DNA from: Amycolatopsis mongoliensis
GTDB taxonomy: Bacteria > Actinomycetota > Actinomycetes > Mycobacteriales > Pseudonocardiaceae
Assembly: GCF_030285665.1 (NCBI RefSeq)
Contig: NZ_CP127295.1
Location: 6,882,001 to 6,946,000 of the forward strand
Length of the DNA: 64,000 nucleotides
Direction of reading: 5' to 3'
Positions within the stretch are counted from its first letter, which is position 1. Each line of letters starts with the position of its first letter. Under the pieces are notes generated by a model that did not search any database, was not told the DNA's origin, and was given only the letters and a program-made list of their open reading frames with translations. Shown here piece by piece: positions 8,310 to 16,635 of the stretch. The position numbers were made by a program, and so were the translations under genes.

Positions 8310-9619
8310 TCCCCGAGGCGGTGGTCCCGCAGAGTGCGGCGGATGCCCCCGGGACGGTCACCCGGACCACCGGCCAGCGGCGCCTCATCGGGGCACTGGT
8401 CGGCACGAACGCCGCCGGCTACATCAGCATCGCGGTGCCGATGAACCTGCTGCTGGTCACCCACCTCACCGCGATCGCCGGCGCGGCGGCGACCTCCGCG
8501 TTCAGCCTGGTGACCGGGATCGGCGGGCTCGTCGGGCTGCTGGCGAACCCGCTCGGCGGCCGGGTCAGCGACCGCACGGCCGCCCGGTTCGGCCGGCGCC
8601 GCACCTGGATCCTCACCGGTGGACTCGGCGCGGCGATCCTGGTGACGACCATGGGCTGGACGACCGAGGTGTGGCAGGTGGCGCTGGGCTGGGCGCTCAT
8701 CACGGCGCTGGTCATGTTCCAGCTCGCGGCGAGCGCCGCGCTGGCCGCCGACCAGGTGGCTCCGGAGCGGCGGGGAGCGGCATCGGGCGTGGTGGCGTTC
8801 GTGGCCCTGGCCGGTCCGGCCCTGGGTTTCGCCGTGGTGAGCGCGATGCCGGCCGTCCCCCGGCTGCAGTGGGGCGTGGTCGGCGTGCTGAGCGCGGCGG
8901 GCGTGCTGATGGCCGTCCTGCTCGTGCGTGATCCCCGGCACCGGCCCCCGGCGGACGAACCGCGCCTCAGCCCGGCGATCATCCTGCGCTCGTACTGGGT
9001 CAGCCCGCGCAAGCACCCCGCGTTCGGCTGGGCGTGGGCGGTGCGCTTCCTGATCACCGCGGCGTGGGCCTCCAACAGCTACCTGGCCTTCGTGTTCACC
9101 CAGCGGTTCGCCGTCCCGGCCGGCGCGGTCCCGGGCATGATCTTCCTGCTGACCCTGATCGGGATCGCGTGTGTCGCCGTCACCGCCTGGCTGACCGGCT
9201 GGCTCTCCGACAAGATCCGGCGGCAGAAGCCGTTCGTGCTCGCCGGCGGCCTCGTGCTCGCCGCCGGGCTGGTCCTGGTGGCGCTCTCGCCCAGCATCCC
9301 GGTGGTGTACCTGGGCACCGCGATCATGTCGCTGGGCTACGGCACCTTCCTGGCCACCGACTTCGCTCTCTGCCTGCGCATGCTGCCCGATCCCGAATCG
9401 GCGGGGAAGGACTTCGCCGTGCTCAACATCGCGAGCACCCTGCCCGTCGCGGTCGTGCCCTTCGTGGCACCGGCACTGCTCGCGGCCGGCGGGTTCCTCG
9501 CCATGTTCGCCTGCCTCGCCGTGCTCAGCGTGGCCGGCGCGGTGAGCGTGCTCCGCGTCCCCGACATCGGCCAGGAAGGGCAGCCGCGCTTCGCGGCGAT
9601 GGACCGCGACGTCGGCTGA
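8306..9619 (+). CDS. MFS transporter
   Basis: A 437-residue protein with about 12 membrane segments. The motif A loop is GGRVSDRTAARFGRRRTW, and the second-half equivalent is GWLSDKIRRQKPFVL. The overall pattern fits drug/sugar-type MFS transporters. Last gene of the TetR-amidase-hydrolase operon (4-bp overlap with the hydrolase). It converges on the GH43-like gene with only 28 bp between stops and no strong hairpin visible. Direction and substrate are unknown. Confidence 0.82.
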   Translation: MIPEAVVPQSAADAPGTVTRTTGQRRLIGALVGTNAAGYISIAVPMNLLLVTHLTAIAGAAATSAFSLVTGIGGLVGLLANPLGGRVSDRTAARFGRRRTWILTGGLGAAILVTTMGWTTEVWQVALGWALITALVMFQLAASAALAADQVAPERRGAASGVVAFVALAGPALGFAVVSAMPAVPRLQWGVVGVLSAAGVLMAVLLVRDPRHRPPADEPRLSPAIILRSYWVSPRKHPAFGWAWAVRFLITAAWASNSYLAFVFTQRFAVPAGAVPGMIFLLTLIGIACVAVTAWLTGWLSDKIRRQKPFVLAGGLVLAAGLVLVALSPSIPVVYLGTAIMSLGYGTFLATDFALCLRMLPDPESAGKDFAVLNIASTLPVAVVPFVAPALLAAGGFLAMFACLAVLSVAGAVSVLRVPDIGQEGQPRFAAMDRDVG

Positions 9620-9647
9620 CGGCCGGGGCGGCGCCCGTTCCTTTCGC

Positions 9648-10697
9648 TCATTCGAAGAACTTGAGGCTCCAGCCGGTGTCGGTGGTCGCGCCGGGGACGT
9701 TGGCCCGGTGGTAGGTCGTCGACCCCCACCAGCAGAAGGTTCCCGTGTACCAGAAGCGGTTGGCCCACGAGTACGGCGTGCCTTCGGGGACGGCGTGGAA
9801 CATCAGCGGGAACTTCGGCCCGGCCGGCGGGCTCGTCGCGATGTCGCCGTCGAGCAGGACGAAGCTGTGGCTGCCCGGCCCGTCGACGTAGAGCGTCGGG
9901 TCCCAGCCGGCCATCATCGTCTCGCGGTGGGAGCCGAAGAGGCAGCCGTTCGACTTGTACCAGTCCCAGACGTACGTCGGGTCGCCGCCGGCGCGCAGGC
10001 GGACCTCGGCGACGCAGTACTGGTCGCTCCAGCTGCCGTTGGCCGAGTAGGCGATGTGCAGCTGGCCGTTCGGGTCCTTGATCGCCACGGGCGCTTCGTT
10101 GATGTACGGGTTGCCCACCACGCGTTCCCAGCTCTCCCGCGGCTGGGAGATGACGTACCGCGCGCCGGCCGGGGTGGTCGGCGTGCTCATCCGCGCGAGG
10201 TAGAGGTTCTGCTCGACGTTCGTGTCCCCGGCCCAGCCCGACCAGACGAACCACCGCTGCCCGCCGAAGGTGAACATCGTGCCGTCGATGGCCCACTTGC
10301 CGTCGGGCAGCGCCAGCTGGGTCTCCGCCGTGTAGCCGCTGTCGGCGACGGCTGAGCTGATCACGTACATCCGGTGCGCCGCACCGGTTCCGGCCGAGAA
10401 GTAGACGTAGAACCGGCCGCCGTCGGTGACGATCTCCGGTGCCCACACCTCCCCGCGGCCGCGGCTGTCCGACCAGATCTGCCGGGCGGGCGCGCCGGCC
10501 AGGCCGTCGGTCGACGCGGCTTGCCGCACGACGATCCCGCCCCCGGACGACTGCACGGCGACGTAGGTGGAGCCGACCCGGAGCACGCTGGGATCGGCTG
10601 CCCGCAAGGAGATCTGCCCGGCCTCCGCGGTGCCGGCGGTGACCGTGGCGAAGAGGAGGAAAACGCAAGCGAGGTACAGGAACCGGGAGAGCTTCAT
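9648..10697 (-). CDS. Secreted GH43-like glycosidase
   Basis: A 349-residue protein. The signal peptide is FLYLACVFLLFATVTAGTAEAG. The mature protein follows the five-bladed beta-propeller pattern of glycoside hydrolase family 43: RAADPSVLRVGSTY (catalytic-base Asp near residue 35), APEIVTDGGRFYVYFSA, KWAIDGTMFTFGGQRWFVWSG (pKa-modulating Asp), and INEAPVAIKDPNGQLHIAYS (general-acid Glu). These are likely arabinan- or xylan-active enzymes, but family members vary. ATG at 10695-10697 has GAGGGAT upstream; an upstream in-frame ATG lacks a ribosome site. It stands alone, divergent from lutABC. Confidence 0.75.
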   Translation of the reverse strand: MKLSRFLYLACVFLLFATVTAGTAEAGQISLRAADPSVLRVGSTYVAVQSSGGGIVVRQAASTDGLAGAPARQIWSDSRGRGEVWAPEIVTDGGRFYVYFSAGTGAAHRMYVISSAVADSGYTAETQLALPDGKWAIDGTMFTFGGQRWFVWSGWAGDTNVEQNLYLARMSTPTTPAGARYVISQPRESWERVVGNPYINEAPVAIKDPNGQLHIAYSANGSWSDQYCVAEVRLRAGGDPTYVWDWYKSNGCLFGSHRETMMAGWDPTLYVDGPGSHSFVLLDGDIATSPPAGPKFPLMFHAVPEGTPYSWANRFWYTGTFCWWGSTTYHRANVPGATTDTGWSLKFFE

Positions 10698-10951
10698 GAC
10701 CACATCCCTCGGTCGATCCGGGGCGGGAACCGACAGGATCACCCGTGATCGGGTCCCTCCGGTAGGGCCGCGGGTGCTTGCTCGATCAAGTCCGGGAGAA
10801 ATTGGTCTGAACCGGTGAGGTTCCGGTCGCCGGGCAGGCTCGGCGACGTCCCGCCGCGGACACGGGCACTGCTCTCGCCGGGACCGCCGGGTTCACAGCC
10901 GCCGTGCTCCGACACCGTTGAAACGTAGAAAATCCGCCGAGTCGGCTGACG

Positions 10952-10966
10952 GTTGACTTGGTCAAC
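10952..10966. promoter_or_regulatory. Palindromic operator upstream of lutABC
   Basis: GTTGAC (10952-10957) and GTCAAC (10961-10966) are perfect inverted arms around TTG. The sequence overlaps a TTGACT -35-like element, and TAGTAG at 10974 could be the -10. It lies 58 bp before lutA. FadR/LutR-type GntR repressors bind sites of this size, so this is a candidate lactate-responsive operator; no GntR gene is in the window. Confidence 0.5.
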
Positions 10967-10997
10967 TGGCCCATAGTAGCGTCCCGGAACACGATTT

Positions 10998-11007
10998 GAA
11001 ACGTTTC
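10998..11007. promoter_or_regulatory. GAAACGTTTC palindrome and its half-site repeat
   Basis: GAAACGTTTC is a perfect 10-bp palindrome just before the lutA ribosome site (GGAGGG at 11014-11019 region). The nonamer TTGAAACGT occurs here (10996-11004) and again at 10918-10926. LacI-family regulators favour central CG palindromes of this kind, and the other neighbour is a glycosidase. The rest of the 327-bp spacer (10698-11024) holds no gene I can support. Confidence 0.35.
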
Positions 11008-11024
11008 GATTCCGGAGGGCACGC

Positions 11025-11750
11025 ATGAAGGTCGCCGTGCTCGTCACCTGCATCAACGACTCCCTCTTCCCGGACACGGGCAAGGCGGTGTTCCGGCTGC
11101 TGCGCCGCCTCGGCGTGGACGCGGACTTCCCGGAAGCCCAGACCTGCTGCGGCCAGCCGATGGTCAACACCGGCTACCTCGACGAGGCCGTGCCGGTGGT
11201 GCGTGCCTTCGCGCACGCGTTCGCGGGCTACGACCACATCGTCACGCCGTCCGGTTCTTGCGCGGGCTCGGCGCGCCACCAGCACGGACTCGTCGCGCGA
11301 AGAGCCGGCGATCCCCGGCTGGCCGAAACCGGGCCGAAGGTCCACGAGCTGAGCGAGTTCCTCGTCGACGTGCTCGGCGTGACCGACGTGAACGCCTACT
11401 TCCCGCACCGCGTCACCTACCACCCGACCTGCCATTCGCTGCGCATGCTCGGCGTCGGCGACAAGCCGCTGAAGCTGTTGCGCGCGGTGCGCGGGCTCGA
11501 CCTCGTCGAGCTGCCCGCCGCCGAGGAGTGCTGCGGTTTCGGCGGCACCTTCGCGGTCAAGAACGCCGGGACGTCCACCGCCATGGGCGCGGACAAGGCC
11601 CGGCACGTGCGGGACACCGGCGCGGAGGTGCTCGTCGCGGGCGACAACTCGTGCCTGCTGCACCTCGGCGGCCTGCTGTCACGGCAGCGGTCCGGCGTCC
11701 GCGTGGTGCACCTGGCCGACGTGCTGGCCTCGACCGAGGAGGACGCGTGA
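11025..11750 (+). CDS. lutA: LutA, lactate-oxidation Fe-S protein
   Basis: A 241-residue protein with two CCG-domain motifs: QTCCGQPMVNTGY near residue 41 and EECCGFGGTFAVKN near residue 167, plus TYHPTCHSLRM. This is the layout of LutA/YkgE, one of three subunits that oxidise L-lactate to pyruvate independently of FMN lactate dehydrogenase. The cysteines bind an Fe-S cluster or serve as heterodisulfide-reductase-like sites. It has a GGAGGG ribosome site and a GTGA overlap with lutB. The operon is complete, so it should be functional. Confidence 0.93.
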   Translation: MKVAVLVTCINDSLFPDTGKAVFRLLRRLGVDADFPEAQTCCGQPMVNTGYLDEAVPVVRAFAHAFAGYDHIVTPSGSCAGSARHQHGLVARRAGDPRLAETGPKVHELSEFLVDVLGVTDVNAYFPHRVTYHPTCHSLRMLGVGDKPLKLLRAVRGLDLVELPAAEECCGFGGTFAVKNAGTSTAMGADKARHVRDTGAEVLVAGDNSCLLHLGGLLSRQRSGVRVVHLADVLASTEEDA

Positions 11751-13216
11751 GCGCCACCTTCGTCGGCATGCCCGCGTTCCCGGTCGCGGCCCGGGAAGCG
11801 CTCGCCGACACCCAGCTGCGCCGCAACCTCGCCCACGCCACCGGCACGATCCGCGCCAAGCGCGCGGCCGTCGTCGGCGAGGTGGCCGAGTGGGAGGAAC
11901 TGCGTCTCGCGGGTGCGGCGATCAAGGACAACACCCTGCGCCGCCTCGACGAGCACCTGCTGACGCTCGAAGCCGCCCTGCAGGCCCGGGGCGCGACCGT
12001 CCACTGGGCCCGCGACGCCCGGGAAGCCTGCGCCGTCGTGGCGGGCATCGCGCGGGACCACGGCGTCGACGAGGTCGTGAAGGTCAAGTCGATGGCCACG
12101 CAGGAGATCGGTCTCAACGAGGTACTGGCCGAGCACGGCGTCACCGCGTGGGAGACCGACCTCGCCGAGCTCATCGTGCAGCTCGGCGACGACCTGCCCA
12201 GCCACATCCTGGTGCCGGCGATCCACCGCAACCGCGCGGAGATCCGGGAGATCTTCCGCCGCGAGATGGGCGCGGCGGGCCGTCCGGCACCCGACGGGCT
12301 CACCGACGATCCGGCCGAGCTCGCCGGCGCGGCCCGGCTGCACCTGCGGGAGAAGTTCCTGCGGGCGAAGATGGCCGTCTCGGGCGCGAACTTCGCCGTC
12401 GCCGAGAGCGGCACCCTCGTGGTCGTCGAATCCGAGGGCAACGGCCGCATGTGCCTGACGCTGCCCGAGGTGCTCGTCTCGGTGGTGGGCATCGAAAAAG
12501 TCGTGCCCACGTGGTCCGATCTGGACGTGTTCCTCCAGCTCCTGCCGCGCTCCAGCACGGGGGAGCGGATGAACCCGTACACCTCGGCGTGGTCGGGTGT
12601 CACGCCCGGCGACGGGCCGCAGGAGATGCACGTCGTGCTGCTCGACAACGGCCGCACCCGGGCCCTCGCCGACGAGGTCGGCCGGCAGGCGCTGCGCTGC
12701 ATCCGCTGCTCGGCGTGCCTGAACGTCTGCCCGGTCTACGAACGGACCGGCGGGCACGCCTACGGCTCGGTCTACCCCGGGCCGATCGGCGCGATCCTCA
12801 ACCCGCTGCTCAAGGGCGTCGGCGTCGACGAGCAGACCGACTCCCTGCCGTACGCGTCCAGCCTGTGCGGCGCCTGCTTCGAGGCGTGCCCGGTGCGCAT
12901 CGACATCCCCGAGGTCCTGGTGCACCTGCGGTCCCAGGTGGTCGACGCGCATCGCGGCGGAGCACCGAAACCCGAGGCGGTGGCGATGAAAGCGGCGTCC
13001 TGGGTGCTCTCGGACGCCCGCCGGCTCGGCCTCGCCGAACGCGGGCTGGGGGTCGCCAACCGGGCTTTGACCCGCTTCGGCCGCCGCGTGCTGCCGGGCG
13101 GGCGGCGGGCGCTGTCCCGCCTGCCGTGGCCCGGTTCACTGTGGACCGACGCCCGGGACCTCCCCGCTCCGCCGCGCGAGTCGTTCCGCTCGTGGTGGCG
13201 GAAGGAAAAGCGGTGA
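11747..13216 (+). CDS. lutB: LutB, lactate-oxidation iron-sulfur subunit
   Basis: A 489-residue protein. The N-terminal half is the LUD domain (KVKSMATQEIGLNEVL, GANFAVAESGTLVVVESEGN). The ferredoxin-like region carries two 4Fe-4S motifs, CIRCSACLNVCPVY near residue 318 and CGACFEACPVRIDIPEV near residue 374. The C-terminal tail is basic and Trp-rich. It sits between lutA and lutC with 4-bp overlaps on both sides. GTG start at 11747. Membrane or quinone coupling is expected from the family but not visible. Confidence 0.93.
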   Translation: MSATFVGMPAFPVAAREALADTQLRRNLAHATGTIRAKRAAVVGEVAEWEELRLAGAAIKDNTLRRLDEHLLTLEAALQARGATVHWARDAREACAVVAGIARDHGVDEVVKVKSMATQEIGLNEVLAEHGVTAWETDLAELIVQLGDDLPSHILVPAIHRNRAEIREIFRREMGAAGRPAPDGLTDDPAELAGAARLHLREKFLRAKMAVSGANFAVAESGTLVVVESEGNGRMCLTLPEVLVSVVGIEKVVPTWSDLDVFLQLLPRSSTGERMNPYTSAWSGVTPGDGPQEMHVVLLDNGRTRALADEVGRQALRCIRCSACLNVCPVYERTGGHAYGSVYPGPIGAILNPLLKGVGVDEQTDSLPYASSLCGACFEACPVRIDIPEVLVHLRSQVVDAHRGGAPKPEAVAMKAASWVLSDARRLGLAERGLGVANRALTRFGRRVLPGGRRALSRLPWPGSLWTDARDLPAPPRESFRSWWRKEKR

Positions 13217-13824
13217 CCGCGCGCGAGGAGATCCTGGCCGCCGTCCGCGGTGCGCTGCGGGACGCGGACCGGACGGAGGCAGCGGTCCCGCGCGGCTACC
13301 GCTCCGCGACGGCACCGGACGTCGTCGAACTGTTCGCCGAGCGCGTGGTCGACTACCGCGCGGGCCTCACCCGCTGCACCACCGCCGAACTGCCCGGAGC
13401 CATCCGCGCCGCGCTGGGTGCGGCGCGGAAGGTCCTGGTGCCCGAAGGCTTTCCGGTCGAGATCGACGGCACGGCCGCGGCGGAAGCCGGGACGACGGCG
13501 GAACTGGCCGCCTTCGACGCCGTCGTCACCACGGCCGCGCTGGGCATCGCGACCACCGGAACCCTGGTGCTCGACCACGGACCCGGCCAGGGCCGGCGCG
13601 CGCTGAGCCTGGTGCCCGACATCCACGTGTGCGTGCTCCGCGAGGACCGGATCGTGCCCGGCGTGCCGCAGGCCGTGGCCGCCCTCGACCCGGCGCGCCC
13701 GCAGACGTGGATCAGCGGGCCGAGCGCCACCAGCGACATCGAGCTGACCCGGGTGGAAGGCGTGCACGGGCCCCGGACCCTGCACGTCATCGTCGTCGCG
13801 GGACCGCCTTCAGGGAGAGTTTGA
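13213..13824 (+). CDS. lutC: LutC, lactate-oxidation LUD-domain subunit
   Basis: A 203-residue LUD-domain protein. AALGIATTGTLVLDHGPGQGRRALSLV matches the family core, and LTRVEGVHGPRTLHVIVV is the typical C-terminal end. The N-terminal half is shorter and less conserved than in Bacillus LutC. It starts within the lutB stop (GTGA) and closes the operon. The next feature is a dispersed repeat element 32 bp on. A transcriptional terminator is not obvious apart from that repeat. Confidence 0.9.
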   Translation: MTAREEILAAVRGALRDADRTEAAVPRGYRSATAPDVVELFAERVVDYRAGLTRCTTAELPGAIRAALGAARKVLVPEGFPVEIDGTAAAEAGTTAELAAFDAVVTTAALGIATTGTLVLDHGPGQGRRALSLVPDIHVCVLREDRIVPGVPQAVAALDPARPQTWISGPSATSDIELTRVEGVHGPRTLHVIVVAGPPSGRV

Positions 13825-13855
13825 CCTGACCCGGCAGGCCATCGCTTGCCTTCTG

Positions 13856-14049
13856 GTGGCATCGGGTGCATCGGACCCGGATCTGCCGAGGGTCGCGGCG
13901 GCTGGTCCGGCGACATGAATGACTCATTCATGTCGCCGGACGAGGAGAATGACTCATTCATGTCGTCGCGGGAGGGCTGCACGGGCCGGGGTCCCGTGGC
14001 GCAGGCTCCCGGCACCTCGAACGGCAAACACCCTGCAACGCGCGACACC
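13856..14049. repeat. Dispersed intergenic repeat element, copy 1
   Basis: About 194 bp, alignable almost throughout with 16690-16881 and in part with 27141-27289. It starts GTGGCATCGGGTGCATCGG and ends CGGCAAACACCCTGCAACG plus a CGACAC tail. Its heart is a perfect inverted repeat: CCGGCGACATGAATGA (13907-13922), one C, and the reverse complement at 13924-13939. A second partial copy of the half-site (AATGACTCATTCATGTCG) follows at once. It separates lutC from a chimeric pseudogene. Confidence 0.85.
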
Positions 14050-14094
14050 AGGTGGCGCGAACAACCTCGGCGGCGGGCCGGACGTCCCCTGTTC

Positions 14095-14673
14095 ATGATC
14101 ACGACGAAACCGCCCGCGCTCACCCGGGTCGCCGCGCTGTCCGCGGTGGTCGGCGCCGCGCTGGTGGTCGTGGCCGCTCCGGCGGGCGCGGCCGACCAGG
14201 TGGTGACCGAGGTCGGCGCGGCCGGGCGGGCCGCCGCGCTGGCCCACTGGACGCCGGAGCGGATGCGGCAGTGGGTGGGCGATGGTTCCCTGCCCCCGGC
14301 CGAGCGGATCGGCCGGGAGTGGGCGGGGCCGGTGCCGCCGGGCGCGGCGAAAGCCGCATTGGTCAGCTTCACGAAGTCGGTGTCGGAGGAGTTCGGCCCG
14401 CACGGGGTGCGCGCCAACGCGATCAACCCGGGCCCGGTCGCGACGGACCTGTGGCTGGGCAGCGGCGGCGTCGCCGAAACGATCGCCGCCACCACCGGTG
14501 CGAATCCCGAGTCCGTCGCCGGCGAAGCCGCCGCCCACGCCGTCACCGGCCGCTTCACCAAACCCGCCGAGGTCGCGAACCTCGCGGCCCTTTTGGCCAG
14601 CGACCGGGTGGCCGGCAACATCACCGGGGCCACCTTCGCCATCGACGGCGGCTACACCGCCGAGACGCACTAG
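14095..14673 (+). pseudogene. Chimeric remnant: secreted peptidase N-terminus fused to SDR C-terminus
   Basis: The frame encodes 192 residues in two unrelated parts. Residues 1 to about 82 are an export signal (TRVAALSAVVGAALVVVAAP) and a propeptide-like stretch with AHWTPERMRQW, as in actinomycete trypsin-like peptidases. From residue 83, GAAKAALVSFTKSVSEEFGP and IDGGYTAETH are the C-terminal half of a short-chain dehydrogenase. The join falls near 14340, exactly before the Lys of the YxxxK motif; the Tyr and the whole cofactor domain are missing. It cannot be a working SDR or peptidase. It is probably the scar of a deletion between two genes. Expression is possible because the frame stays open. 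Confidence 0.75.
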
Positions 14674-14707
14674 GCACCGTCCGGCCGGGTCGTGCGATCC
14701 TGGCGGC

Positions 14708-15277
14708 ATGACCGATCGGTCCGCGCCGCGGCGGGAACTGGAGCGGACCCGTGACGGCGGTGGCCCCGGCGCGGACCACGCCCGCGTCGCGCTGACCGCC
14801 GAGGCCTCCGCCGACCGGCTGCGGGCCGCCATCCTCGCCCTGGCCACGGCCCGCGGCGCGGACAGCAGCACCTGCCCGTCGGACGCGGCCAGGGCGGTGG
14901 CCGCTGACTGGCGTCCTTTGCTGCCACCGGCGCGGGAACTGGCCAGGGAGCTCGCCCGCACCGGCCGGGTGCGGCTCACCCAGCGGGGCCGGTCGCTCGA
15001 CCCGGACGCCGAGTGGCGCGGGCCGATCAGGATCCGGCTGGCCGGCACCGCTCGACCACAACCCGAATCCGAAGGAACCAAGGCGGAGCATGACTTCGAC
15101 CAGGCAAGACGGCGACACCTGGGACCTGGCGTCCAGCGTCGGCGCGACGGCCACCGCGGCCGCGGCCGCCCGGGCGATCGCCACCCGCGAGGATCGCTCG
15201 CTCATCGACGACCCGTTCGCCGAACCGCTCGTCCGGGCGGTCGGCATCGACCTCCTCACCCGGCTGGCGTCCGGTGA
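14708..15277 (+). CDS. DUF3253 protein with overlong C-terminus
   Basis: From the ATG at 14708 residues 30-113 match the small DUF3253 family: [50 protein letters not shown] and GPIRIRLAG. This is a winged-helix-like domain of unknown role. Family members usually end right after this point. Here the frame continues to 15277, overlapping the methyltransferase by 188 bp, and the codons after 15050 lose the GC-rich third position (GCT CGA CCA CAA). The true stop has probably been lost by a small indel near 15050; in one other frame an ATGA overlap with the methyltransferase start at 15090 would result. Confidence 0.6.
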   Translation: MTDRSAPRRELERTRDGGGPGADHARVALTAEASADRLRAAILALATARGADSSTCPSDAARAVAADWRPLLPPARELARELARTGRVRLTQRGRSLDPDAEWRGPIRIRLAGTARPQPESEGTKAEHDFDQARRRHLGPGVQRRRDGHRGRGRPGDRHPRGSLAHRRPVRRTARPGGRHRPPHPAGVR

Positions 15278-16010
15278 ACTGCCTCCCGGCGACCTGGTCG
15301 GGCAGGTGGCGATCGACGGGGCCAAGGTGCGCACCAGGTTCTACGACGACTTCTTCCTCGAAGCGACGAAGGCGGGGATCACCCAGGTCGTGATCCTGGC
15401 TTCGGGGCTGGATTCGCGTGCCTACCGGCTGGCCTGGCCGGCCGGGACCGTGGTGTACGAGCTCGACCGGCCGCCGGTCGTCGAGTTCAAGACCCGCACA
15501 CTGGCCGGGCTCGGCGCCGTGCCGACCGCCGACCGGCGGGTGGCCGCGGTCGATCTGCGCGAAGACTGGCCCGCGGCACTGCACACCGCCGGGTTCGACC
15601 CGGCCCGGCCGACCGCGTGGAGCGCCGAAGGCCTGCTGGGTTACCTGCCGCCGGAGGCGCAGGACCGCTTGCTGGACACCGTCACCGAGCTCAGCGCGCC
15701 GGGGAGCCGGGTGGCCACCGAAAGCAGGCCGAACCCGAAACCGGGCGACGAGGACAAGACGAAGGAACGCCTGGACCGCGTCTCCGAACAGTGGCGGGCG
15801 CGCGGCTTCGACACCGACATGGCGAAGCTGCGGTACTTCGGTGAGCGCAACGAGGCGGCTCCCTACCTGACCGGCCTCGGCTGGGTGCTGAAGGGAGCCA
15901 CGACCCGGGACCTGCTCGCCGCCCACGGCCTTGCGCCGCTGGAGGAGGACGACCTGCGCATGGGCGACCTGCGCTACGTCAGCGGCGTTCTCGGCACGGC
16001 CACGGAGTAG
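15090..16010 (+). CDS. SAM-dependent methyltransferase, LCMT/TIGR00027 family
   Basis: A 306-residue protein. [18 protein letters not shown] and [18 protein letters not shown] are the N-terminal signature of the actinobacterial class I O-methyltransferase-like family (leucine carboxyl methyltransferase relatives). [19 protein letters not shown] is the SAM-binding strand-loop, with [12 protein letters not shown] after it. [19 protein letters not shown] completes the pattern. These proteins are very numerous in Mycobacterium and relatives and mostly of unknown substrate. AAGGCGGAG lies immediately upstream of the ATG. Confidence 0.88.
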   Translation: MTSTRQDGDTWDLASSVGATATAAAAARAIATREDRSLIDDPFAEPLVRAVGIDLLTRLASGELPPGDLVGQVAIDGAKVRTRFYDDFFLEATKAGITQVVILASGLDSRAYRLAWPAGTVVYELDRPPVVEFKTRTLAGLGAVPTADRRVAAVDLREDWPAALHTAGFDPARPTAWSAEGLLGYLPPEAQDRLLDTVTELSAPGSRVATESRPNPKPGDEDKTKERLDRVSEQWRARGFDTDMAKLRYFGERNEAAPYLTGLGWVLKGATTRDLLAAHGLAPLEEDDLRMGDLRYVSGVLGTATE

Positions 16011-16092
16011 CGGCCACTCGCGCGCTGTCACAGGATCGGCGTCACCGGTGTCTGGAGGTCGTTCGGCCACGACACGAGTGAGGACCAGACCC

Positions 16093-16584
16093 ATGGAAAC
16101 GCGCTTCGACCTGATGAACAACGAGATCGGCGCCCGGTTCGGCAAGCGCTTCGCGAACCTCGGGCAGGTGATGGAGCGGTCGTCGCTGCCGAAGCCGACC
16201 CAGGAACTGGTCAGCCTGCGGGCCAGCCAGATCAACGGGTGCGGCTGGTGCATCGACATGCACACCAAGGAGGCCGCGGCGGCCGGGGAGACGGCGGTCC
16301 GGCTCAACCTCGTCGCCGCGTGGCGCGAGTCGACGGTGTTCACCGAGGCCGAGCGGGCCGCGCTGGCCCTGGCCGAGGAGGGCACCCGGCTCGCCGACGC
16401 CCACGACGGCGTGTCCGACGAGACCTGGGCCCGGGTGCGCGAGCACTACGACGACGACCAGGTCGCGGCCCTGGTCGCGCTGGTCGCGCTGATCAACGCG
16501 GCAAACCGGCTCGCCGTGATCGTGCACCAGAAGGGCGGGTCCTACCAGCCCGGGATGTTCACCGCGTTCGCCGAACGGGGATAG
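16093..16584 (+). CDS. Carboxymuconolactone decarboxylase/AhpD-like protein
   Basis: A 163-residue all-helical protein. LVSLRASQINGCGWCIDMHTKEA contains the C-x-x-C-x-x-x-H motif of AhpD-type alkylhydroperoxidases, so it may reduce peroxides through its two Cys. ALVALINAANRLAVIV is the conserved C-terminal helix. Start at 16093 is supported by GAGTGAGGA upstream. A strong hairpin follows the stop at once, so it is a transcription-unit end. Electron donor and substrate are unknown. Confidence 0.87.
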   Translation: METRFDLMNNEIGARFGKRFANLGQVMERSSLPKPTQELVSLRASQINGCGWCIDMHTKEAAAAGETAVRLNLVAAWRESTVFTEAERAALALAEEGTRLADAHDGVSDETWARVREHYDDDQVAALVALVALINAANRLAVIVHQKGGSYQPGMFTAFAERG

Positions 16585-16590
16585 CCACCG

Positions 16591-16625
16591 CCGGAGGCGC
16601 CCGACGGGCCGTCGGGCGCCTCCGG
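16591..16625 (+). terminator. Strong hairpin terminator
   Basis: Perfect 15-bp arms CCGGAGGCGCCCGAC (16591-16605) and GTCGGGCGCCTCCGG (16611-16625) with a 5-nt loop, seven bases after the stop codon. No T-run follows, as is usual for actinomycetes. Confidence 0.8.
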
Positions 16626-16635
16626 CCGGGGGACG

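Noticed and set aside
10739..11170. Minus-strand frame over the lutA 5' end and spacer
   Set aside because: No homology, no ribosome site, and it runs antisense to a gene with strong Fe-S motifs.
13913..13990. Short frames MNDSFMSPDE.. and MNESFMSSDE.. inside the repeats as conserved small genes
   Set aside because: The palindrome itself forces similar peptides on both strands; no ribosome site precedes the ATG, and downstream parts diverge in frame.
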